A stretch of DNA of 64,000 bases from Bacillota bacterium (GTDB lineage Bacteria; Bacillota; Clostridia; Oscillospirales; Oscillospiraceae): contig JAETQY010000005.1 of the NCBI GenBank assembly GCA_021770445.1, positions 177,185 through 241,184 of the forward strand, in the 5' to 3' direction. The translations under genes and the position numbers were made by a program. Below the pieces are notes generated by a model. The model was not told where the DNA came from and did no database searches. It saw only the letters and a program-made list of their open reading frames with translations. Below are positions 31,854-40,400 of this stretch, in pieces (the stretch's first letter is position 1; each line of letters opens with the position of its first letter).

Positions 31854-32977
31854 ATTTTTCCCTCACTCTGTTTAAGGCGGCCCTTCTGTCCCGGCTAACC
31901 GGCTGGCGGACCTGGCTTCTGCTCCTGCTCCTGCCGGCGGTGACCTTCGGGGCCAGGGCCCTCCTCCCAGCGGAGGAGGTATCCACCCCTGTTCAGGTGG
32001 GGGTGGTGCTCCCGGAGAAGGGAGGCGAGGCCTTCTGGGCGCGGCTGGAGGCGCGTTCCGGCCTGGTGGTCACCTTCCACTCCGCCGATCTGGCCTATGC
32101 GGAGGGACAGGTGGCGGCGGGCCGTTGGGACTGCGCCCTGGTCCTGCCCCAGGACTTCGAGAACCGTCTGGCCCGGCTGGAGGTGGACGGCCTGTTCACT
32201 CTGCTCACCGGCCCGGGCTCCGCCGTCTACCCCATGGTGCGGGAGACGGTGTCTGCCTGCGTGGCCGAGCTCATTTCCCCCGGCATGGCGGAGGAGTACC
32301 TGCTGGACAGCGGCATTGTGGACGCAGACCGGCTTGACAACCTCCGCCCCCGGCTCCACGAGGTGCTGCTGGACCAGGACCGGGTGCTGATCTCCATGGA
32401 GAGCCTGGACGGACGGCCCCTGGACCCACTAAGTCTGGCGGACAGCGGGGTATCCAATCTGCTGTCCGGCCTGGCCGCCATTTTGCTGCTCATTTGGGCG
32501 CTGCTCACCGCCATGGACCTAGGTCGGTGGCTGGACGCCCCCTTCGCCCGGCGGCTGCGCCCCCTCCGGGGGACATCAGTCCTCCTTCTGCCCCGGCTGG
32601 GGGCGGCGCTGGTCCCCGCTCTGTGCGCCGGCGCCCTGGCCCTACTGGCGGTGGACCACCCCCTCCCCTGCATCCTGGCCTTACTCCCCTACCTGCTGTT
32701 CTGGGGGGCGGCCATCCTATTGCTGGCACGTCTGCGCCCGGTGTGGAGCGCCCTGCCCGCGGTGGTCCCCTTTGTCCCGGTGCTGGGTCTACTCCTGTCC
32801 CCAGTGCTACTGGACCTGTCCCTTCTCTTTCCCGCCTTGAGCCCTGTCATCCGCTGGAACCCCGTTACCCTCTACCTTCGCGCCTGCGGCGGCGCCTGGA
32901 CGGATGGGGCGGTTCTGGCGGCGGCCGGCGTAGTCCTTCTAGTCCTGCCGCCTCTCCTAGAGGGCAAAAGAGCATAA
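31850..32977 (+). CDS. ABC-2 type permease, subunit 2
   Basis: 375 residues from the GTG at 31850 (GTGA overlap with the upstream stop; GAGGAGGTG as ribosome site). The same plan as subunit 1: N-terminal helix (TWLLLLLLPAVTFGARALL), an external loop (VQVGVVLPEKGGEAFWARLEARSGLVVTF...), then several helices to the end (LLSGLAAILLLIWALLT, LALLPYLLFWGAAILLLARL, LAAAGVVLLVLPPLL). The two permeases look like a diverged pair that would form a heterodimer with the ATPase at the head of the operon. A terminator-like hairpin follows. Confidence 0.8.
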   Translation: MNFSLTLFKAALLSRLTGWRTWLLLLLLPAVTFGARALLPAEEVSTPVQVGVVLPEKGGEAFWARLEARSGLVVTFHSADLAYAEGQVAAGRWDCALVLPQDFENRLARLEVDGLFTLLTGPGSAVYPMVRETVSACVAELISPGMAEEYLLDSGIVDADRLDNLRPRLHEVLLDQDRVLISMESLDGRPLDPLSLADSGVSNLLSGLAAILLLIWALLTAMDLGRWLDAPFARRLRPLRGTSVLLLPRLGAALVPALCAGALALLAVDHPLPCILALLPYLLFWGAAILLLARLRPVWSALPAVVPFVPVLGLLLSPVLLDLSLLFPALSPVIRWNPVTLYLRACGGAWTDGAVLAAAGVVLLVLPPLLEGKRA

Positions 32978-32981
32978 CAAA

Positions 32982-33012
32982 GCGGCCCGGCGGACTTCCC
33001 GCCGGGCTGCCA
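32982..33012 (+). terminator. Hairpin after ABC-2 operon
   Basis: GCGGCCCGGCGG-ACTTC-CCGCCGGGCTGC, a long stem without a clear T-run. Marks the operon end. Confidence 0.6.
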
Positions 33013-33132
33013 ATATGGTAAGGAGGAAAAAGAAGAAAACCTCTGATCCTTGGTAAAAGCGCCAACCGGGCGCCTGGTTCGGGGGTGGCCGGCCGCCCCC
33101 TCACTCCATACTATGCGCCCGCCGCCGGAGCG

Positions 33133-33408
33133 TTACAGTAGAAACAGCCACACCGCCCAGCCCAGAGAGGCCAGCGCCGCCCCCAGCGCCCCCCAGGCGG
33201 GGGCAGGGATGCGCTCCAGCCGCCGGTTCCACACCTTGCCCTGCCTGATATAGCCGTCGGCGGCCTGCCGGGCCTCCCGGAGCACCTTGTCGGCGCTCAC
33301 CCCCTCCCGGGCCAGGGCCTCCTCCTTGACGATGAAGATGGCCTCCTCAAAGAGCCGGGGGTCGGGGGATTTTACCAAGATCACCTGCCGGGTGATACCC
33401 TTCACCAT
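33133..33408 (-). CDS. Small tail-anchored protein near gpr (91 aa)
   Basis: 91 residues from the ATG at 33408 (MVKGITRQVILVKSPDPRLFEEAIFIVKEEALAREGVSADKVLREAR), with AAAGGA upstream; the ORF-track GTG is closer to that site than usual. The soluble part ends in a basic patch (KVWNRRLER) and a single C-terminal hydrophobic helix (WGALGAALASLGWAVWLFLL), so it is a membrane-tail protein facing the cytoplasm. It follows gpr in the same direction after 60 bases, which hints at a sporulation-time role, but no family is recognised. Confidence 0.7.
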   Translation of the reverse strand: MVKGITRQVILVKSPDPRLFEEAIFIVKEEALAREGVSADKVLREARQAADGYIRQGKVWNRRLERIPAPAWGALGAALASLGWAVWLFLL

Positions 33409-33468
33409 GATAACCACATCCTTTGCCAGTGTTTTCCTTTAGTCTGCCCGGATCTTGGAAAGTTATTC

Positions 33469-34359
33469 TCAGCTCAGCAGCAGCTCCAGCTCCTCCAGGG
33501 AGATGCCCGGCTGGAGGGCCATGCTGAGCCCGTAGCCAATCACCTTGGCCAGGTCGTTCACCTGGCTGTCGATGTCCTTGGGGGTGACAAGCAGGTCCTT
33601 CCCCTCCCCCAGGTCGGGCAGGTCGTCGGTGCCCAGCAGGTCGGCGGCCAGGGTGGCGCCGTCCACCACAGTGGGCACCCCCAGGGCAATCACCGGCACC
33701 CCCAGGGTGTCCTGGGTGAGCCCCATGCGGTGGTTGCCCACCCCGGAGCCGGGGGTGATTCCCGTGTCGGCGATCTGCACCGTCTTACACAGCCGGGCCA
33801 CCGACCGGGAGGCCAGGGCGTCTACCGCCACCACGCAGGCGGGCCGGATCTTCTCACACACCGCCCGCACCAGCTCACCACTCTCCACCCCGGTGGTGCC
33901 CATCACCTCGGCGGCCAGAGAGGCCACCGGCCGCAGGGAGCCGAAGTGCTCCGGCATCTGGCGCACCAGGTGACGGGTAATCAGCACATTCTCATGGACC
34001 TTCGGGCCGATGGCGTCGGGGGTGATGGCCCGGTTGCCCAGCCCCGCCACCAGCACCAGCCCTTTCTCGGGCACCTCCTCCAACAGGGGGGACAGCTCCC
34101 CCGCCACCGCCTGGACCGACCGCTGAAAGACACCCTCCTCTCGGCTGGCCAGCCCCTCCAGGGTGAGGGTGACGTAGGTGCCCCGGGGCTTGCCCAGGGC
34201 CTTCTCCCCCCGTCCGTCCAGAATTTTGACGGTGTTCACCGAGATGCCCTCCCGGTACCCGTCCCGGGCCTCCACCCCCGGCAGAGCGGTAAGGGCCCCC
34301 GCCTGCTCCTGCCACAGCTCCCTGGCCTCCAGGGCCAGGTCGGTCCGTCTCATGCGCAT
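33469..34359 (-). CDS. gpr: Germination protease GPR
   Basis: 296 residues: RTDLALEARELW at the N-terminus, DGYREGISVNTVKIL, VLVAGLGNRAITPDAIGPKVHENVLITRHL, VVAVDALASRSVARLCKTVQIADTGITPGSGVGNHR, VPTVVDGATL. These match the spore protease that cleaves small acid-soluble proteins during germination; it is made as a zymogen and self-processed at the N-terminus. GGGGGAGG precedes the ATG at 34359. Its presence shows that the host makes endospores. In many Firmicutes gpr neighbours rpsT, as here, divergently. Confidence 0.96.
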   Translation of the reverse strand: MRMRRTDLALEARELWQEQAGALTALPGVEARDGYREGISVNTVKILDGRGEKALGKPRGTYVTLTLEGLASREEGVFQRSVQAVAGELSPLLEEVPEKGLVLVAGLGNRAITPDAIGPKVHENVLITRHLVRQMPEHFGSLRPVASLAAEVMGTTGVESGELVRAVCEKIRPACVVAVDALASRSVARLCKTVQIADTGITPGSGVGNHRMGLTQDTLGVPVIALGVPTVVDGATLAADLLGTDDLPDLGEGKDLLVTPKDIDSQVNDLAKVIGYGLSMALQPGISLEELELLLS

Positions 34360-34559
34360 AGCTGTCCTCCCCCTTATGCAATATGTTGTGGAATATTTTT
34401 CTTGCCGCCCTAGTTTTTGCCTCTTTCAAAAAACTATCCCGCCGCCGCAAAAAAAATCAAAAAAACAGTTGATTTTTTCGTTGAGCAATGGTACAATACA
34501 AATCTGCGTGGGCGCATTGACGCCCAAAATCAAAAATAAAATCGGAGGAGGTGTTTGGT

Positions 34560-34823
34560 TTGCCGAATATTAAGTCTGCCAAGAAGCGCGTTCTGGTGTC
34601 TCAGGCCAAGGCCGCGCAGAACAAGGCCGCGAAGTCCGCGCTCAAGACCGACATCAAGAAGTTTGAGGCCGCGGTGGCGGAAGGCAACCGCAGCGAGGCC
34701 GATGCCGCTTACAAGGTGGCCGTCAAGGCGGTGGACAAGGCCGCTGCCAAGGGTCTGCTGCACCGCAACAATGCCGCCAACAAGAAGAGCAAGATGACCG
34801 TCAAGCTGAGCAAGCTGGCTTGA
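34560..34823 (+). CDS. rpsT: 30S ribosomal protein S20 (TTG start)
   Basis: 87 residues, MPNIKSAKKRVLVSQAKAAQNKAAKSALKTDIKKFEAAV..., ending LHRNNAANKKSKMTVKLSKLA. The first codon is TTG at 34560, 7 bases after CGGAGGAGG; the GTG at 34551 overlaps the ribosome site and would add MFG to the universally conserved PNIKSAKKR start. S20 is a primary 16S rRNA binder. A UUG start is also known for E. coli rpsT, where it takes part in autoregulation. A strong terminator follows. Confidence 0.96.
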   Translation: MPNIKSAKKRVLVSQAKAAQNKAAKSALKTDIKKFEAAVAEGNRSEADAAYKVAVKAVDKAAAKGLLHRNNAANKKSKMTVKLSKLA

Positions 34824-34838
34824 CCGTAGCGCGCGTGG

Positions 34839-34870
34839 AAAGCCGTCTGTGTTCAGACGGCTTTTTTCGT
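34839..34870 (+). terminator. Terminator after rpsT
   Basis: AAGCCGTCTG-TGTT-CAGACGGCTTTTTT. Textbook intrinsic terminator. Confidence 0.95.
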
Positions 34871-34902
34871 ATTTGTTTCGACGGGGATATGTGGTAGAAT
34901 GA

Positions 34903-35019
34903 CCTCATCCGTCACAGCCTTCGGCTGTGCCACCTTCCCCTAAAGGGGAAGGCTTTGGGATGCGTAGCCTTTGGCTTCCCCTAAAGGGGAAGCCGTCAAG
35001 CGAAGCGAGACTGATGAGG
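34903..35019 (-). repeat. Palindromic intergenic repeat, family A copy 2
   Basis: 117 bp, reverse-complement orientation of the element at 1705-1817. Ends CCTCATCCGTC and GACTGATGAGG; the inner hairpins CTTCCCCTAAAGGGGAAG occur twice, as in copy 1. The arm loops vary (ACAGCCTTCGGCTGT here; ACGGCTTCGCCGT in copy 1) while keeping pairing, i.e. compensatory change. Confidence 0.82.
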
Positions 35020-35091
35020 CGTTTCGCGGAGCGAAACATACGAAGTAAACAAAAGTAAGGGGCCGTTTGGTGTTCGAAAGGAGGCCGCCAG

Positions 35092-35943
35092 ATGAAAAAA
35101 ATTCTCTCTTTCCCCCCGGTCTCCTTCGCGGTGGAGACGGCGGACCTCTATATGTCCATCGGGGCCCCCCGGTCGGCGGCCGCCCTGTCCTACTTTCTGA
35201 TCCTCACCCTCTTTCCCCTGCTGGTGTGCGTCAACTACTTCATCGGCCTGTTCCACCTGGACCTGGAAAATCTGCTCCGCTCCCTGGACCAGCTCCTCCC
35301 CGCCGGGGCGCTGGCCGTGATGGAGGACTACCTGGGCTATGTGGCAGGCAGCCAGTCAGACGCCCTGCTGCTGGCCAGCATCATCACCATTCTGATCTCC
35401 GCCTCGGCGGGACTGCGCACCCTGCTGGCCACCCTGGACAGCCTCCACGGGACGCAGAACGTCCATATCGTCCGCCGGGTGCTGCTCAGCGTACTGCTGT
35501 CCGCCCTGTTTCTGCTCACCATCTACCTGTCGGTGGTGGTCATCTTCACCGGCGAATGGTTCTTCTGGCTGCTGGAGGAGCGGCTGCCCGGTCGTATCGC
35601 CCAGCTGGTCCCCCCGCTGTCTGGGCTATGGCGGTGGATGCGCTACCTGCTGCTGTTCTGCTTCGTGCTGCTGCTGGTGCTGGTGGTCTACCGGGCGGGC
35701 ACCCCCCGGAGGGCCATGCGGACTAGGATGGTGGTGCTGTCCTCCCTGTTGGCGGCGGCGGCTATCGCGGCGGCGTCGGCGCTGTTCTCCTGGTTCATCG
35801 GCATGTCCTCCCGCTATGCCCTGATCTACGGCTCCCTGGCCTCCCTCATTATCCTGCTGGTGTGGCTCTACCTGTGCGGCTGCATCCTGCTGCTGGGGGC
35901 GGTAGTGGGAAGGGTGCTGGAAAACCGGTGGAAAAAAGCATAA
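35092..35943 (+). CDS. YihY/BrkB-family membrane protein
   Basis: 283 residues, six or seven helices, with the family marks RSAAALSYFLILTLFPLLVCV near residue 25 and FSWFIGMSSRYALIYGSLASLIILLVWLYLCGCILLLGA near the end. The family was once wrongly called ribonuclease BN; its role in the inner membrane is unknown. AAAGGAGG before the ATG. Downstream of the palindromic repeat and probably monocistronic. Confidence 0.9.
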   Translation: MKKILSFPPVSFAVETADLYMSIGAPRSAAALSYFLILTLFPLLVCVNYFIGLFHLDLENLLRSLDQLLPAGALAVMEDYLGYVAGSQSDALLLASIITILISASAGLRTLLATLDSLHGTQNVHIVRRVLLSVLLSALFLLTIYLSVVVIFTGEWFFWLLEERLPGRIAQLVPPLSGLWRWMRYLLLFCFVLLLVLVVYRAGTPRRAMRTRMVVLSSLLAAAAIAAASALFSWFIGMSSRYALIYGSLASLIILLVWLYLCGCILLLGAVVGRVLENRWKKA

Positions 35944-35975
35944 AAACAGCGCCGGAAAACCGGCGCTGTTTTTCA
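35942..35975. terminator. Bidirectional terminator
   Basis: AAAAACAGCGCCGG-AAAA-CCGGCGCTGTTTTT; serves the YihY gene and the convergent stalk-domain gene. Confidence 0.95.
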
Positions 35976-35979
35976 TTGT

Positions 35980-37005
35980 TTACTCGCTGTAGGGCTTGTC
36001 GGTCTCGATAAAGACGCCCCGGCCGGCTTCCCAGCCTACATAGAAGTTCAGCGCCTTCCCCAGGTCCCGGAGCTTGAAGTAGTTGCTGCCACCGATCTTG
36101 TAGACGGTCAGGCTGGTCTCCATGCCGTCGATAACGATGGCATCGTTGGAGGGGGAGGCCTCCTTGGCCGCCGCCGGCGCCCCTGCCAGCTCCTTGCCGG
36201 TGGCCTCGTAGGGCTGGCCGGAGGTGACCGTCACCTTGCCGCCGCTGTAGCCCACGGCAAACTGCTTCTCCGTGCCGTTGAGCACCGCCGCCACATCCCG
36301 GATTTTGAAGTAGTTGCTCCCGCCGATCTTGTACACGGTGGGGTCCTGGGCCGCGCCGTTCACCTCCAGCTTGTCGTTGGTGGGGTTGGCGGTTTTAGTA
36401 TCGGCAGGCTTTTCGGGCTCCACGGGCTGGGTGCTCCCGTTATCCGGTACTATCTCAAACCAGAGATAGGTATAGCGATCGAAACCACCGAAAGTGTTGT
36501 AGTCTTCGTAGTCTTCGCGAAAACCACGGCTTAAACAATATCCTCTGTCTCCCTCGAAGGGCGGAGTAGCGGGCAAGGGCTGAGTGGGAGTGGCTTTAGC
36601 TTCATCAAGGAAATCAAAGGTAGACATACCCTCCAGGTCGCCAAACCACTGAGCATCGTAACCACCGTAAATACTATCAAAAACGGTGCCCACAACATAC
36701 GCCGCAACACCTCCACCATTGGGCAGTTTGTAGACAAGACGGCCACCCATATAATACCCTTCCTCTTCTACCTCTTCTTTTATGGTTCCTTCGGGGAATA
36801 CAGGTGTGATGATGGTGCCTTCCGGAATTTGATAGTAAGTTATCCCAGATTGGTCATCAACGCGGGTACCCACCACTGGCTTGGATAAGGTATAGCTGAA
36901 TCCGCCATCATCCTGAATGGTGGTCTCTCCCGCCGCCATTGCGGGGATCGTCAGCCCCAGACACATCGTCAAGGCCAGCGCGAGGGATAGGATTTTCTTT
37001 TTCAT
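35980..37005 (-). CDS. Secreted protein with two stalk (copper amine oxidase N-like) domains
   Basis: 341 residues with signal peptide KKKILSLALALTMCLGLTIPAMAAG. Residues 30-190 are of unknown fold, aromatic and Gly-rich (GGFSYTLSKPVVGTRVDDQSGITYYQIPEG). The C-terminal half has two copies of the repeat YKIGGSNYFK(I/L)RD(V/L)..AL(N), the stalk or copper-amine-oxidase-N-like domain common in secreted clostridial proteins and thought to mediate wall or carbohydrate contact. The middle of the gene (36430-36900) is less GC-rich than its neighbours, suggesting a swapped N-terminal domain. AGAGGAAG ribosome site. Confidence 0.8.
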   Translation of the reverse strand: MKKKILSLALALTMCLGLTIPAMAAGETTIQDDGGFSYTLSKPVVGTRVDDQSGITYYQIPEGTIITPVFPEGTIKEEVEEEGYYMGGRLVYKLPNGGGVAAYVVGTVFDSIYGGYDAQWFGDLEGMSTFDFLDEAKATPTQPLPATPPFEGDRGYCLSRGFREDYEDYNTFGGFDRYTYLWFEIVPDNGSTQPVEPEKPADTKTANPTNDKLEVNGAAQDPTVYKIGGSNYFKIRDVAAVLNGTEKQFAVGYSGGKVTVTSGQPYEATGKELAGAPAAAKEASPSNDAIVIDGMETSLTVYKIGGSNYFKLRDLGKALNFYVGWEAGRGVFIETDKPYSE

Positions 37006-37164
37006 CTGCTTTCTTCCTCTCTTTTTGTTTTCTCAGCGGCACATACCCTCGGAGGGCGGGAAATTGCGGCCCTCCGGGGCGTTTTCCGCCGAGACAAACA
37101 AAAGCGGCGCAGGATCAATGACCCCACACCGCATATATCCAGACACAAACCCCCAAACCGCCCC

Positions 37165-37193
37165 TTGTAAAAGGGCGGTCTTTCCGGTATAAT
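37165..37193 (+). promoter_or_regulatory. Orphan sigma-A promoter
   Basis: TTGTAA (37165-37170), a 17-base spacer and TATAAT (37188-37193), followed by no ORF for about 260 bases; see the ncRNA candidate. Confidence 0.7.
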
Positions 37194-37199
37194 GAGGGC

Positions 37200-37375
37200 T
37201 GGCGCAGCAATGCTGTTGTGTGGGAGGTCCGTTCTCCCGCATAGGGGCGCGGGGGTGGTCGAGACCCCCACGTCCTGCCTTTATTTGCCTCGTGCCATTA
37301 CTATAACATAACTCGACGGATTACACAAGGAAATTTTTAGCGGCGCGGCTCGGTTTCGGGCCGCGTTTTCCCTTT
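37200..37375 (+). ncRNA. Candidate structured RNA or long leader of the 1597-aa gene
   Basis: Between an orphan TATAAT promoter and the large gene lie several hairpins: GGGAG/CTCCC (37220s), GGGGGT-GGTCGAG-ACCCCC, and finally CGCGGC-TCGGTTTCGG-GCCGCG followed by TTTTCCCTTT near 37370, which looks like a terminator. The transcript would be about 170 nt. It does not match the SRP, 6S or tmRNA motifs I know. It may be an independent small RNA or an attenuated leader. The remaining bases of 37006-37457 show a further GC hairpin (CCGCCCC/AAGGGCGG) and a small TGCTAA-AA-TTAGCA dyad. Confidence 0.35.
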
Positions 37376-37457
37376 CCAAATGCCGGGAATTGTGCTAAAA
37401 TTAGCATGAGAAATTTTTGCCGCTCCGCAGGCCCGGAGCGAATCATGGGGTGACGAT

Positions 37458-40400
37458 ATGAACAAGATAATTCGCCAGCTGAACCGGGACATTCTGGAGG
37501 CCCTGGCCGCTCGCCGGCCCGGAGGGCTGACCAATCGTCGCGTCCTCCAGGACCTGATGAAGGCCCCCGCCTGGGACGAGGGCCTGTCCGCCCTGTTCCC
37601 CATCCGGGAGCGGCTGAGCTGCGCCCACATCCTGGAGCTGTGCACCCCTGTCCTGGACACCCTGTGTCCCGTCCCCCCCAAGGAGGGCTGGGGGAAGTTC
37701 ACCTACCAGTATGTCTGCCACCTCATGTTCCCGGAGGGCGGCTTCGCCCCTGAGGCGGAGCGGTCTGGAGCCGGGGCGGAGTTCTATCTGGTAGCCCTCC
37801 AGGTCCTGCTGGACCACGAGCGCTCCGCTCTGCCCTTCGACCCCATGCTGGACTTTCAGTTCCTCCCCGAGGAGGAGTATGAGACCTGCGACAAGGCCCG
37901 GGAGTACCGCCGCTTCCTGGCCGCCTGGCGCGGGGAGTTCCTCTACGAGCTGATGCGCCTGGGGATGGAGTTCACCCCCTTCAAGACCCTGAGCCACATC
38001 GCCGGGGTCCACCACATCGCCATGACCGCCGCCCGGGGGCTGGCCCAGGCCGGAGTGGAGGTGGACCTGGCCCTCATCTCGGGGGCCGCCGCCGCCCACG
38101 ACGTAGGCAAGTTCGGCTGCCGCCCCGGGGAGCGGGTGCCCTACCTCCACTACTACTACACCGACCAGTGGCTGCTGGACCGGAAAATGGAGGATATCAG
38201 CCACATCGCCTCCAACCACTCCACCTGGGACCTGGAGCTGGAGTCCCTATCGGTGGAGTCCCTGCTGCTCATCTACGCCGACTTCCGCTCCAAGTCGGAG
38301 CGGGACAAGGAGGGCAACGAGGTCGTGGTCCTCTACCCCCTGGACCAGTCCTTCCAGGTGATTTTGTCCAAGCTGGACAACGTGGACCGAAAGAAGCGTC
38401 GGCGGTACGAGTTCGTCTATGGCAAGCTCCACGACTTTGAGGACTACATGCGCCGGCTGGGGGTGGACGTGGACCTGACCGGCCAGCACCAGGCGCCCGT
38501 CCCGGCTAAGGACCCCGCCCTCATGGGCCCGGAGGAAACCCTGGATAGCCTGATCCTCCTGTCGGTGGAACACAACCTGCAATTGATGCACATGCTGTCC
38601 AACGAGCAGAAGTTCGGCAACATCATCGAGGCCGCCCGCTCCACCAAGAGCTGGCAGCAGCTCCGGGCCTACCTCAACGTCTTTGAGGAGTATTTCACCT
38701 ACCTGTCGGTGCGGCAAAAGACCCAGGCCTTGAGCTTTCTCTATGAGCTGCTGATGCACCGTGAGGGCGATATCCGCCGTCAGGCCGGCGCCCTCATCGG
38801 CCAGATTGTGGCCCGGTTCCACCTGGTCTACCGCAAGGAGGTGCCCAACCACGCCCAGAACGACCCGGCGGAGGAGGTACCCTTCACCCTGTGGGGCCAG
38901 TATTTGGACATGATCATCTTCCCCGACCACAAAACTACCCCTCAGCAGCGCTCCCACATCAGCTACACCCTGAAGCTGGTGGTGGAGTCCATGCTGAACC
39001 ACGCCCGGCCTGGGGACATCCCCCGGTTCCTGGACGCCCTGCTGCGCTACTACAACGACCCGGAGCACACCGACGACGACACCGCTTTCACCCTCCTCGA
39101 TGCTGCCCGCTACCTGCCTCCCAAGCACTACGGAGAGGAGACCCGGGAGAAGCTGGTCAATTTCGCCGCCCACTTCGCCGCCTCGGAGGACCTTCGGCTG
39201 GTGACGGCCGCCCTCCAGTTCCTCCGGGAGACGGTACGTAACATCCCACGCAGCCACCCCCAGATGGCTCGCATCGCCGATCTGGTGGAGTCGGTGCCCT
39301 CCAGCCAGCTGACCACCGTGTTCCTGAAATGCCGCATCCTGCGCCGGGCAGGGCGGGACGTGTCCGCCCTGGAGAATACCCTGTACCGCACCGACATCAC
39401 CAGTGAGGTCTTTCTGGACAACCTGAAAATCGCCACCCCTTGGATCGTCAAGGTAGCCGGTGTGGAGCTGCTCCGAGACCAGGTGGAGCACGGGGTGGAG
39501 GCCCACATCCTCCACATCGCCACCCACTTCTCCAACCTGGTGAAGGTATCCGAGCGGGTGGTGGTGCGGCACACCGCCGGCTCCGCCCTGGTGCACACCC
39601 TGTCCCTGCTCCGCCGGGACCAGCGCAACGAGGTGGTGGTGGAGCTGGGCAAGGGCCTGGAGATGGGTCAGTACGAGATCTCCAAGTACATCCCCCAGTA
39701 CCTGGGGGAGGCCGCCCTCTACCTCCACCCCAGCGAGCTGGACGAGCAGGTGCTGTGGCTGAAAACCCTGCTGGGCTCCCCCAACGACTCCGCCGTGGCC
39801 GGGGCGCTGAACACCATCGCCGTCCTCCTCCAGCACTACCCCGCCTATCAGCAGCGCTTCCCCGAGAAGCGGGAGGTCTACGAGGCGCGGCGGCAGGAGC
39901 TGCTGGGTCTGCTCCTCCAGGGGCTGGCCCACTATCGGGAGACGGTGCGCCAGGAGGCCCTTCTGGTCACCGGCAAGCTGTTGTTCGAGAGCCCCATCCT
40001 GGATATGGAGGAGAAGGCCAGGCTGTTCTCCCTCAGCTACCGCAAGCTGCTCTTCCTCACCCAGGAGTCCTCCTCCCGGCAGGACGGCCTCACCTTCTTC
40101 TACCGGGCGGCCGCCCTGGCCCACATCAACCGCTTTATCGCCCTGCGGCGGCTGGACCACGGCCCCTTTACCTTTGAGAAGCCCCGGAAGATCGCCTTCT
40201 TCCCCGGCACCTTCGACCCCTTCACCCTGTCCCACAAGGGCATCGTCCACGCCATCCGGGACCTTGGCTTTGAGGTCTACCTGGCGGTGGACGAGTTCTC
40301 CTGGTCCAAGAAGGCCCAGCCCCATCTGATCCGCCGGCAGATCGTCAACCTGTCCATCGCCGGGGACTTCCACGTCCACCTCTTCCCCGACGACATCCCG

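Noticed and set aside
37200-37375. SRP RNA, 6S RNA or tmRNA
   Set aside because: The GGTCAGG...GGAAGCAGCC core of SRP RNA is absent, 5' and 3' ends do not pair as in 6S RNA, and no tRNA-like end is present. Kept only as an unclassified candidate.
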